Of a stretch of DNA of 38,069 bases, positions 8,420 through 15,840 are shown one piece after another. Position 1 is the stretch's first letter; each line of letters begins with the position of its first letter. The translations under genes were made by a program, and so were the position numbers. The notes below the pieces were generated by a model that saw only the letters and a program-made list of their open reading frames with translations, searched no databases and was not told the origin of the DNA. The stretch covers positions 26,706 through 64,774 of the forward strand of contig JABAZP010000007.1 in NCBI GenBank assembly GCA_018608405.1, written 5' to 3'. The DNA comes from Flavobacteriales bacterium (GTDB taxonomy: Bacteria; Bacteroidota; Bacteroidia; Flavobacteriales_E; Vicingaceae).

Positions 8420-8880
8420 GTTTGCGTTTTTAAAGGTTCAACAATTAATTTAATACTTTTCATACCGACGATGGTCACCGCCATTCTTGATTCTATTGGA
8501 GTAGTGGAGCAGGCTTCCCATTGGCTGCCATTAAACTCGACCTTTCCATCTTTACCAGGAGCAATTTCAGTTAAACTAACTGCCTGACTTCCAATAAATC
8601 CGTTATCTGCATCTTCTACTCCGTTAATGGAAACATCCATGTATTTTTTCTTAATACTTCTGCGGAGCAGTAATAAACTACCTAAAGAAGTTACCGCAAA
8701 TAACAGCAATTGAGCGTTTAGAGAGAGGTCTATTCCTAGTAAAGCTGCCGCTGTGATCCATGCGCCGATTCCAAAAAAAACAAAGATTAATCCCGGGGCG
8801 ACCAGTTCTAATAACAGTAACCCCACCCCAATTAAAAACCAAATTACCTCTGCGGTAAATAATGTTCCGTCTATTTCCAT
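8416..8880 (-). CDS. NfeD family membrane protein
   Basis: A 154-residue short-form NfeD protein. Two or three hydrophobic segments fill the first 75 residues (WFLIGVGLLLLELVAPG, LIFVFFGIGAWITAAALLG, LLLFAVTSLGSLLLL) and are followed by a soluble OB-fold-like domain (about 85-150) with GFIGSQAVSLTEIAPG, GKVEFNGSQWEA and GMKSIKLIVEP. The reading frame is open upstream to a TTG at 8919, but the ATG at 8880 places MEIDG directly before the membrane part, as is usual, and is preferred. NfeD proteins act as partners of SPFH proteins encoded next to them, and here the two genes overlap by four bases. No ClpP-like protease domain is present, so this is not the long form. Confidence 0.9.
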   Translation of the reverse strand: MEIDGTLFTAEVIWFLIGVGLLLLELVAPGLIFVFFGIGAWITAAALLGIDLSLNAQLLLFAVTSLGSLLLLRRSIKKKYMDVSINGVEDADNGFIGSQAVSLTEIAPGKDGKVEFNGSQWEACSTTPIESRMAVTIVGMKSIKLIVEPLKTQT

Positions 8881-8942
8881 GATTACTAATTTACGTTTGC
8901 ATTCCACAAAACTCTGCAAAAATGTGAGGAGCGGTTGCGGGC

Positions 8943-10049
8943 TTACATATGCAGTAAAAAATCGTGTTTTTCAAATTCAACACCATTCACAATTAAACTT
9001 AAACCGTGTTCTCCAGGGTAATATTTTCGTGTGCTAATGGGTTTTATGGCATGTGTTTTTTGAAGGAATATCGTTTCCTCACCTTTTAATTTTCGTTCAC
9101 TGATTTTGAATATTTTTTTGTTTTGTAGGCCATTACTTTTCAAAAAATGAATAGCATACTCTAAGCGAACGATTTGCTCTTTAGAGGTTCTATTTTTAAG
9201 ATTAAATTGAAATTTTAAATACTCTCCAAAAGGAACAGTTGGCGTGGTTACTTTCGATTGTTCTATGGTAAACGCACCACTGCCGGCATAGCCAAAAAGC
9301 GCCATTGCTTCACAATGCCCAGATTTTAATAAAGTGCGCATGCCATGCTTCACAATCCAATTTGTTTCTGCATTGTTACCTATCCATTTTTTGGCCATAC
9401 GTAAGGCTAGTTCAGGATGATCTTTTGAAATGTCGTTGAGGTTATTGGCCACACTTTTGCGGACAAAAAGAGAATTATCAGACTTTAAGTTCTCCAATAT
9501 TGGAATTATTGGTGAGGCGTTTTGCTTGAATGATTCTAATGCCATGGCCCACGGCAATCTAGCTCGGCAACCTTCTGATGCAAACCGCCTAACGTTTGGG
9601 TGCTGATGCATAGAGCAACTCAGCATAAATTCCATACTGCGCTTTTGGTTTTCAAGGATGAATGGTCGGATGGCAAATTCACAAGATGTATATTGAGTAA
9701 TGTGCTGCAATGCTGCTAACGAAATATCCAAATGGGCTAACCCGTTTTTTTCAATGTATTCGGGAATAAACATGTATTCAAAGCCTCCGACGGCAAAACC
9801 ATCTGCTGCAAGTTTAGAAATCAATTCTCTTGTCAACCTTGCAGCTAAAATAAAGTCGTCAGGTAAAATTAGTTTCATAGCATCTGAAAGACGACTCATT
9901 CGCTGTTTCAACTCTAATTCATTCCAATCATCCTTAAAAACAAATTGACGAAAGGTGCTCTCGTTTAAATCTGGCAATACAATCTTCCAGCTTGAGCATA
10001 AGTCAGACACAAATTGTTCAGTGTATACATTTTTAAGTGGTTCTGCCAT
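8943..10049 (-). CDS. alkC: AlkC-like DNA alkylation repair protein
   Basis: A 368-residue protein resembling the AlkC branch of HEAT-repeat DNA glycosylases, which remove N3-alkylated purines. Seen features: N-terminal helices with EQFVSDLCSSW and ILPDDFILAARLTRELISK, then HEAT-like helical pairs containing HPNVRRFASEGCRARLPWAM (about 177-196) and SLFVRKSVANNLNDISKDHPEL, NWIVKHGMRTLLKSG, and a C-terminal beta-rich domain (about 270-368, VPFGEYLKFQFNLKN, EQIVRLEYAIHFLKSNG, KKTHAIKP-like strand) that fits the Ig-like domain known to be fused in AlkC. Length agrees with AlkC (about 360-370). It lies 62 bp upstream of nfeD on the same strand and could share a transcript. Substrate specificity is from the family, not visible here. 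Confidence 0.85.
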   Translation of the reverse strand: MAEPLKNVYTEQFVSDLCSSWKIVLPDLNESTFRQFVFKDDWNELELKQRMSRLSDAMKLILPDDFILAARLTRELISKLAADGFAVGGFEYMFIPEYIEKNGLAHLDISLAALQHITQYTSCEFAIRPFILENQKRSMEFMLSCSMHQHPNVRRFASEGCRARLPWAMALESFKQNASPIIPILENLKSDNSLFVRKSVANNLNDISKDHPELALRMAKKWIGNNAETNWIVKHGMRTLLKSGHCEAMALFGYAGSGAFTIEQSKVTTPTVPFGEYLKFQFNLKNRTSKEQIVRLEYAIHFLKSNGLQNKKIFKISERKLKGEETIFLQKTHAIKPISTRKYYPGEHGLSLIVNGVEFEKHDFLLHM

Positions 10050-10163
10050 TGAGTTCGTTTAGAGAAATTCCATGAGTCAACAAATTTCTTAGTTGTTTTT
10101 TTGTAAGCGCTTATTATTTGATGTTAGTCATGCACCTGTACGAAGAAAATTGTAAAATAAATT

Positions 10164-10586
10164 TCATTCCACATCATAGTTCTTTTTCATCCAGTTTACC
10201 GATTCGCTGATCAACTTTTTCAATACCGAGCGATCAATGTCATTTAGTTTTTTAATGTACAAACAAGACTTCCCAGTTTTAAACTTACCAAGTTGTGACA
10301 TCAAATATGGGAACTTACTCATGCCCGACATAATGTAAATACTAAGTGCCGTTTTGCGAGGGGAAAAGCCTGCGATGAAAAAATCCCCCTCTCTGCCACT
10401 TTCGTATTTGTAATGGTACTTTCCAAACCCAATCAAGCTTGGTCCCCAAATCACAGGTTTTTCACCAGTAATTGAAGAAATCATTTCTAATACTTCAAAA
10501 GCATCCTTTCTTTTTTGCTCGTTGTCCACAGCATTTAAAAATTCTGTAACTGAACTGTTAGTAGGTTGTGTTTTATTCTGTGCCAT
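10164..10586 (-). CDS. DUF1801 domain protein
   Basis: A 140-residue cytosolic protein of the DUF1801 (YdhG/YjbR-related) group. Recognisable parts are the N-terminal VTEFLNAVDNEQKRKDAFEVLEMI helix region, EKPVIWGPSLIGFGKYHYKY, FFIAGFSPRKTALSIYIM, and the C-terminal GKSCLYIKKLNDIDRSVLKKLI. These match the family consensus; no biochemical role is established for most members. There is no signal peptide and no catalytic motif. It is transcribed away from the mbnP-like gene, and 237 bp of non-coding sequence with two palindromes separates the two starts. It is 114 bp upstream of alkC, in which nothing notable was seen. Confidence 0.85.
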   Translation of the reverse strand: MAQNKTQPTNSSVTEFLNAVDNEQKRKDAFEVLEMISSITGEKPVIWGPSLIGFGKYHYKYESGREGDFFIAGFSPRKTALSIYIMSGMSKFPYLMSQLGKFKTGKSCLYIKKLNDIDRSVLKKLISESVNWMKKNYDVE

Positions 10587-10647
10587 GCGCTAAGTTACAA
10601 CAAAGACAATTAACTTGAAGCATTATTACAGTTACCGCAGGAGTGAT

Positions 10648-10663
10648 GATCTTCTAGTAGATC
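10648..10663. promoter_or_regulatory. 16-bp near-palindrome in the DUF1801/mbnP divergent region
   Basis: GATCTTCTAGTAGATC reads as its own reverse complement except for one central pair. It lies about 62 bp upstream of the DUF1801 start and 160 bp upstream of the mbnP-like start. A dyad-symmetric operator is possible; chance cannot be excluded at this length. Confidence 0.3.
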
Positions 10664-10748
10664 CAATTCGTAAAAGAGCTATAAAAACCGGAACAAATGG
10701 ATAATTTTGAATAGCTAAGTAAAGTGCTTGCAAACATTTCAACTTAAT

Positions 10749-10761
10749 ACTGAAATTCAGT
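10749..10761. promoter_or_regulatory. 13-bp perfect palindrome beside a possible mbnP promoter
   Basis: ACTGAA-A-TTCAGT is a perfect dyad of six-base arms around one base. It lies 62 bp upstream of the mbnP-like ATG at 10824 and one base before TAATTTTC (10763-10770), which differs from the Bacteroidota -7 box TAnnTTTG at the last position only. A second, perfect match TAATTTTG lies further up at 10702-10709. The arrangement would suit an operator next to the promoter of the mbnP/mbnH pair; the regulator is unknown. Confidence 0.35.
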
Positions 10762-10823
10762 GTAATTTTCTTTCTGGTTTTTATAACTGTAAATGGTTGA
10801 ATAAGTCAGGAATTGATAACAAT

Positions 10824-11450
10824 ATGAGGTTATTTTTAATATTACTTTTATCCAGTTCATTTCACCTTGCTGCGCAGCATATTTCTTTTGCAGCGGAAAT
10901 TAATGATTCAACGGCTCTCGTCATTGGTGACTCAAAACTTGTTTCAAAGTTGACTTTTTACGTTTCTGATTTGCAATTTGAAACAATCGATGGAGAGATA
11001 GTGAAAGTTGCTGCATATCACTTAATCGACTTTAAAGATTCAAATTCGCTGACTATTGAAACAACTAAAGCAGTGGAGAAAGAAATAAAGTCCATTCACT
11101 TTAAATTGGGAATAGATTCTACTACCAATGTTTCGGGCGCTTTTGGTGGCGTGTTGGACCCAACAAAAGGAATGTATTGGAGTTGGCAAAGTGGATACAT
11201 TAATTTTAAAATAGAAGGGATTGTGGAGAAAGAAAAATACATTCTTCACTTAGGAGGTTATTCTTCGCCTTTTAAATCGGTTCAACAGGTAATTCTGCCG
11301 GTAATGAAGCAGACTGATGAGTTTAGGGTAACTCTACCTATAATTGAAATAATTGAAAAATTAGTTCCGATAGATAATACAGTCATGAGTCCTAGTTTGA
11401 ACGCAGTGTCTATGTCAAAAAGTATCGCTTCATATTTTTACTTAAAATAA
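10824..11450 (+). CDS. MbnP-like copper-binding periplasmic protein
   Basis: A 208-residue secreted protein resembling the MbnP family. The preferred ATG at 10824 starts a signal peptide (MRLFLILLLSSSFHLAAQ); the open frame extends upstream to a TTG at 10728 but that adds an unlikely leader. The mature domain shows VSKLTFYVSDLQF near 40-52, the conserved block GMYWSWQSGYINFKIEG at 117-132 with Trp119 and Trp121, LHLGGYSS at 141-148, and a C-terminal region with Met188 and Met197. In the founding family a tryptophan is oxidised to kynurenine by the partner MbnH and this enables copper binding. The next gene, starting on the base after this stop, encodes a matching di-haem protein, which strongly supports the call. 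No methanobactin precursor or MbnB/MbnC gene is in the window, so a general copper role is inferred. Confidence 0.8.
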   Translation: MRLFLILLLSSSFHLAAQHISFAAEINDSTALVIGDSKLVSKLTFYVSDLQFETIDGEIVKVAAYHLIDFKDSNSLTIETTKAVEKEIKSIHFKLGIDSTTNVSGAFGGVLDPTKGMYWSWQSGYINFKIEGIVEKEKYILHLGGYSSPFKSVQQVILPVMKQTDEFRVTLPIIEIIEKLVPIDNTVMSPSLNAVSMSKSIASYFYLK

Positions 11451-12482
11451 ATGAAGAAGAATGGATTAGCTCTTCTTGTCATTATTTTCTTCTTGCTTTC
11501 ATTTAGACAAGCGGGCAAAGTGGTATTTCAATTTCCTGACATATTCCCGGCTCCAACGTATGACTTCACGAAAAACCCGTTAGATTCAAATAAAATTGAG
11601 CTAGGACGGCTTTTGTTTTATGATGCAATCTTGTCTAAAGACAACTCTATTTCTTGTTCTACGTGTCATTCTCCTTTTGACGCATTTGCGCACAACGATC
11701 ATCAATTAAGCCACGGAATACACGATAGCATTGGTAACAGAAATGCACCACCACTTTTTAATTTAGCATGGCACTCTTCGTTTATGTGGGATGGGGCGAT
11801 AAATCATTTGGACATGCAGGCGTTAGCTCCAATTTCGTCTACCACGGAAATGGGCGACAACATTGTAAACGTGGTGAACAAACTTCAAAACGATTCCTTT
11901 TACAGAAGCAAATTTTACACGGTATATGGCGACTCAATTGTAACAGGAGAAAAGGTCTTAAAGGTGTTATCTCAATTTCAGTTAACCTTGGTTTCTGCAA
12001 ACTCTAAATACGACCAAGTTATAAGAGGTGAAGGAGATTTTACCGACCAAGAATTGAAGGGCTATAAACTATTTCAGAAGAACTGTAACTCGTGCCATCA
12101 AGAACCCTTATTTTCTACTTACGAGTTAGCTCAAAATTTTATATCCGTCGATTCGAGTCTGAATGACTACGGAAACGGTGCGATTAGTAAATTAAAAGAA
12201 GATAGTCTGTTGTTCAAGATACCCTCGCTGCGAAACTTGGAATACAGCTTTCCTTACATGCACGATGGACGGTTTTTTGAGTTGGATTCTGTGTTGAATC
12301 ACTACACATCAAAAGAGACTAAATTGAGATTTAAAAAAGCAGGATATCAAAAAATCAACTTATCCGAATCTAACAAAGTTGATTTGATCTCCTTCTTGTT
12401 TACGTTGAACGATAAGGAGTTTGTATTTGATGAAAAGCATCGTTTCCCAAGGGAATTATTGATGAAATGGAAGGGAGAGTAA
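11451..12482 (+). CDS. Di-haem cytochrome c peroxidase-family protein, MbnH-like
   Basis: A 343-residue periplasmic protein of the CcpA/MauG superfamily with two c-type haem sites: CSTCH at 69-73 and CNSCH at 212-216. It has an N-terminal hydrophobic leader (about 5-18), FPAPTYDFTKNPLDSNKIELGRLLFYD (broken here at the LG motif typical of the family), FNLAWHSSFMWDGA at 103-115 with candidate inter-haem Trp107 and Trp113, and the C-terminal PSLRNLEYSFPYMHDGRF at 258-275, where Met270 or His271 is the usual distal ligand. Classical members reduce H2O2; MbnH and MauG instead oxidise a protein tryptophan. Its ATG directly follows the mbnP-like stop with no spacing, so substrate and modifier are probably made together. 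A plain peroxidase role remains possible. Confidence 0.87.
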   Translation: MKKNGLALLVIIFFLLSFRQAGKVVFQFPDIFPAPTYDFTKNPLDSNKIELGRLLFYDAILSKDNSISCSTCHSPFDAFAHNDHQLSHGIHDSIGNRNAPPLFNLAWHSSFMWDGAINHLDMQALAPISSTTEMGDNIVNVVNKLQNDSFYRSKFYTVYGDSIVTGEKVLKVLSQFQLTLVSANSKYDQVIRGEGDFTDQELKGYKLFQKNCNSCHQEPLFSTYELAQNFISVDSSLNDYGNGAISKLKEDSLLFKIPSLRNLEYSFPYMHDGRFFELDSVLNHYTSKETKLRFKKAGYQKINLSESNKVDLISFLFTLNDKEFVFDEKHRFPRELLMKWKGE

Positions 12483-12527
12483 AAATACCTTTTGCGGCAG
12501 CTATTGATTTTGACCTCCTATTTCCTG

Positions 12528-12913
12528 TTAGTTCAACCGCATTGGTGTAATCAACTGAAATTCTGGTATAGCTACACTAAATATTCTGCCCGTTTCAGTC
12601 TCCTTCATGAGGTAACTTCCCCACATCATTCCCATATCTGTTTTTAATTACAAAATGACTGGTAACCGTGAGATTGGCCCGGGTGAATAACCGGTTGTTC
12701 GCCAACAACACCTTCGCCCTTAATTTCAGAGTGGCTGCCGTCAGAATCAAAAATATACCAATGTCTGCTTAATAGCTGAACAGTTAAGTCGCCTTCGTTT
12801 TTCACCTCAATGGTATAGCTAAAAACATACCTTCCATTAGCAGGTGAGGACTGCTGCTCTTCGTATGAAGGGTTGACAGTTACACTAATATTGTCTGTTA
12901 AGAATGTGGGCAT
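12528..12913 (-). pseudogene. apaG: apaG with a one-base frameshift
   Basis: The frame from the ATG at 12913 encodes the first 88 residues of ApaG (FTYTIEVKNEG-like FSYTIEVKNEGD, LLSRHWYIFDSDG, EIKGEGVVGEQPVIHPG) and then stops at 12644-12646 after QSFCN. The missing C-terminal part is intact one frame over: LKTDMGMMWGSYLM, then TGRIFSVAIPEFQLITPMRLN and a TAA at 12528-12530. The switch lies at 12648-12649, right after the Cys88 codon, where one base is missing beside an A-rich stretch. Restoring it gives about 128 residues, the normal ApaG length. ApaG is a small beta-sandwich (fibronectin-III-like) protein linked to divalent-cation tolerance. Either the gene is broken or the base was lost in sequencing; the second half shows no further decay. 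Confidence 0.85.
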
Positions 12914-12943
12914 AGCACAATATTAATAAAAAACTACTTTCGT

Positions 12944-14272
12944 TTATTGTGGGTTAATTGTTTTGATTTCGAAACCGATTAATTTGTCGTAAATCGTGCC
13001 GTTTTCTCGATGGTATACGAAGATATAGTAATCGTTATTGGTTTCGGAGTGAGTTCCTTCAATGGTTGATAAATCGCCCACTTCTTCGCCGTCTGGGAGG
13101 TAAGCATAATTATAGTTGTAGTAACCTTGTTTTAAGGTAGTGGTTAATTCGTAGGCCCCATTCACTTCTACATAATTCATTTTGAACTCTGGTTTATATT
13201 CCCAGTCGCTGAGCTCTCCAAAAACGTAAATATCTCCACCTGGCACTGGGTTTTCTTTTACTAACTTAAAGTGTGTAATCATATAATCTGCCTCTCTATT
13301 TGAAAGAGGACTGTTTTCACGATTAATTTGTCTCTTACCATTGATGTCCGGCCAAAACAAATAGCGCTTAGAAGACCGTGGTTCTTCGGGTAAAATGTAC
13401 ACATGCGTTTTTCCACCCATTATTTGAACACCATCAATATTCATAGATTGGTACCTAAGATTCCTAGTTTCAAAGAAGCGGTACTCGTTATTTCCATCGA
13501 AAAGGTTTTTATCTTCAAAATTGTAAATCAATTCTGTAGAACGAATTATTAAAGGCTTTAGATTATTAATGGCATTGTCCCACCGCCGATTCTGTGAAAT
13601 CATTACGGTTATATTTTGGTAAACATCCTGAATGGGGTAAGTGCCGTGATCTATCGTGAAATCTACTTCTTGCTTGTAATCTCTGTATCTTGCAAGTGTA
13701 GCCATTCGTATATCACTTGTAATGTTTACTCTTTTTTCAACTACATAGAACCGCTTTGTTAAAAGCAGATCCTCTTCATTGTTGTTAGCATATACTTTCA
13801 GTAAGTAGTTTCCTGAAAGTTTGAACTTTACTTGATTATTCGGAATAGCAACTTTGTAATGAATGTAAGGGAAAAGAGTATTGATAGAATATTCGTAGTC
13901 TTCAATAAAACCATTAAAAAAATCACTTAAATATTCTGTCACCACAAGGTCAGATGGTTCCCAATTTGCATTGCAATGAACGATGGTGTAAGTGTAAGTC
14001 TCAAAGTCTGCTGCTAAGTCGTCAAAATGAAGTTCTAACTGCTCTGAGCTTCCTAAAAATAATACTGGAAAGGAAAGTTGATCATCTTTGCGGTATAGCT
14101 GGACTGTTTTAATATTTTCTCGATAGGTGTGATCTCGGTATTGAAGTTTACTTTCTTGATCTTCGGAAGTGGAATTTGTTTTATTTTCAGATAATTCTCC
14201 AAGTGTGTTTGTTTTAGAGTATCCTGATAAACTGATAAGGAATAGGGTAAATATACATCCGTAAAACTTCAT
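12944..14272 (-). CDS. Type IX secretion system plug protein (DUF5103)
   Basis: A 442-residue exported protein of the DUF5103 family, now known as the T9SS plug, which occludes the SprA/Sov translocon pore from the periplasmic side in Flavobacterium. The ATG at 14272 begins a signal peptide (MKFYGCIFTLFLISLSGYSK); the frame stays open to a TTG at 14338 but that leader is implausible. Family blocks seen include SFPVLFLGSSEQLELHFDDL, YTYTIVHCNANWEPSDL, FIEDYEYSINTLFPYIHY, LARYRDYKQEVDFTID, TVMISQNRRWDNAI and a C-terminal GDIYVFGELSDWEYK Ig-like domain. It lies 30 bp upstream of apaG on the same strand and diverges from the nqr operon. Its presence implies a T9SS, which would export the SprB-repeat adhesin at 1-3206; no other T9SS gene is in the window. 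Confidence 0.88.
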   Translation of the reverse strand: MKFYGCIFTLFLISLSGYSKTNTLGELSENKTNSTSEDQESKLQYRDHTYRENIKTVQLYRKDDQLSFPVLFLGSSEQLELHFDDLAADFETYTYTIVHCNANWEPSDLVVTEYLSDFFNGFIEDYEYSINTLFPYIHYKVAIPNNQVKFKLSGNYLLKVYANNNEEDLLLTKRFYVVEKRVNITSDIRMATLARYRDYKQEVDFTIDHGTYPIQDVYQNITVMISQNRRWDNAINNLKPLIIRSTELIYNFEDKNLFDGNNEYRFFETRNLRYQSMNIDGVQIMGGKTHVYILPEEPRSSKRYLFWPDINGKRQINRENSPLSNREADYMITHFKLVKENPVPGGDIYVFGELSDWEYKPEFKMNYVEVNGAYELTTTLKQGYYNYNYAYLPDGEEVGDLSTIEGTHSETNNDYYIFVYHRENGTIYDKLIGFEIKTINPQ

Positions 14273-14439
14273 AAAATCAAAATCATAATAGATTATAAAA
14301 ATAATAAACCAATTTGAACAAAACGGGTAAATAATCAATTTAGTTTCTTACAAAACAATGGAGTTTAGCTAATGATTTATTTCTTTATTAAAAAAGTTAA
14401 AAAACTGTTAGAAAGGGAGAAATCAATAGACGAAAGTCT

Positions 14440-14447
14440 TATTTTTG
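14440..14447 (+). promoter_or_regulatory. TAnnTTTG promoter box of the nqr operon
   Basis: TATTTTTG matches the Bacteroidota -7 consensus TAnnTTTG exactly and ends 28 bp before the nqrA ATG, predicting a leader of about 25 nt. No good -33 TTTG was found at the expected distance. It is the only strong match in the 203-bp region between the plug gene and nqrA. Confidence 0.55.
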
Positions 14448-14475
14448 CACCCGAAAATTGAACCTATCAATTATT

Positions 14476-15822
14476 ATGTCAAAAGTGCTTAGAATCAAAA
14501 AAGGAGCTAATATCAAGCTTGTCGGAGGAGCGGAAAAAATCCTTGCTGATGTCCCGATGCCTTCTACAGTTGCCGTAAAACCAACGGATTTTGAAGGAAC
14601 TACACCTAAATTAGTAGTAAAAGTAGGCGATGAAGTGAAAGCGGGCTCAACCCTTTATTACAATAAGGATAATGACCAAATCAAATTTACTTCACCTGTA
14701 AGTGGAGAAGTTGCTGAGGTTAAACGAGGAGCCAAAAGGGTGATCGAGGAAATTGTTATTGTTGCAGACAAAGAAATTAAATACGAAGACTTTGGGGCTT
14801 CTAATCCTACTTCTGAAAGTAGAGAAGCGATTATTGAAAAACTTTGTAAAAGTGGTCTTTGGCCTTTTATTAAGCAGCGTCCGTACGATGTAATTGCAAA
14901 GCCAAACGATACTCCGAAAGCAATTTTTATATCTGCTTTTGACTCTGCACCACTTGCACCGGACAATGATTACATTCTTGATGGTAAGAGTGCAACTTTC
15001 CAAATGGGGGTAGACGCATTGGCTAAATTAGCTGAGGTTCATTTGACTGTAAATAGCGCTGCTAAGGCAGATGAAGCTTTTTTACAGGCTAAGAATGTAA
15101 TACTTCATTTTATAGAAGGGCCGCATCCTGCAGGTAACGTAGGTGTTCAAATTCATCATTTCGCTCCTATTAGCAAAGGCGAGGTAGTTTGGACCATAAA
15201 ACCTCAAGACGTTTTGGCTATTGGTAAATTATTTGAGACCGGCAAATACGATGCAAGTAGAACAGTTGCAGTATCTGGTGCTCAAATTAAAACACCAAAA
15301 TATTTTAGAACCATTCAGGGAGTTAGCATGAAAACTCTTTTGGAAGGAAACTTGAAAGAGGGTAACAACAGAATCATAAGTGGCAATGTTTTAACCGGAG
15401 ATAAAATAGGTGCTGAAGGTTATTTAGGATTTTACGATTACCAAGTTACTGTTATTCCTGAAGGAGGTGAAGCTCAAATGTTCGGGTGGATTACTCCAAA
15501 CCCCGGTAAGTTTAGTATTTCAAGAGCATTGGTTTCTTGGCTATCGCCTAATAAACAATACAACCTTGACGCAAACATGAATGGTGAAGAACGACCATTT
15601 GTGGTTACTGAGGAGTACGATAAAGTTTTTCCGTTCGATATTTATCCAGTGCAATTGGTGAAAGCCATTATGGTGGATGATATTGAGTTAATGGAGAACC
15701 TAGGGATTTACGAAGTTGCACCAGAAGATTTTGCACTTTGTGAAACTGTTTGTACATCAAAAATACCTACCCAAACCATTGTTCGTAACGGGTTAGCCAT
15801 GTTACGTGAAGAAATGAGTTAA
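14476..15822 (+). CDS. nqrA: Na+-translocating NADH:quinone reductase subunit A
   Basis: A 448-residue peripheral subunit of Na+-NQR, which passes electrons from NADH to ubiquinone or menaquinone while pumping Na+. The ATG at 14476 gives MSKVLRIKKGANIKLVGGAE, matching the family start; a TTG 18 bp upstream is in frame but unlikely. Typical parts are FTSPVSGEVAEVKRGAKRV (lipoyl-like domain), the IKQRPYDVIAKP region, HHFAPISKGEVVWTIKPQDV, and the C-terminal FPVDIYP-like PFDIYPVQLVKAIMVDDIE with ENLGIYEVAPEDFALCE TVC following. NqrA binds quinone at the cytoplasmic face. First gene of nqrABCDEF, all on one strand with gaps of 5-22 bp. Confidence 0.96.
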   Translation: MSKVLRIKKGANIKLVGGAEKILADVPMPSTVAVKPTDFEGTTPKLVVKVGDEVKAGSTLYYNKDNDQIKFTSPVSGEVAEVKRGAKRVIEEIVIVADKEIKYEDFGASNPTSESREAIIEKLCKSGLWPFIKQRPYDVIAKPNDTPKAIFISAFDSAPLAPDNDYILDGKSATFQMGVDALAKLAEVHLTVNSAAKADEAFLQAKNVILHFIEGPHPAGNVGVQIHHFAPISKGEVVWTIKPQDVLAIGKLFETGKYDASRTVAVSGAQIKTPKYFRTIQGVSMKTLLEGNLKEGNNRIISGNVLTGDKIGAEGYLGFYDYQVTVIPEGGEAQMFGWITPNPGKFSISRALVSWLSPNKQYNLDANMNGEERPFVVTEEYDKVFPFDIYPVQLVKAIMVDDIELMENLGIYEVAPEDFALCETVCTSKIPTQTIVRNGLAMLREEMS

Positions 15823-15840
15823 CACTATAAAATTATTGAC

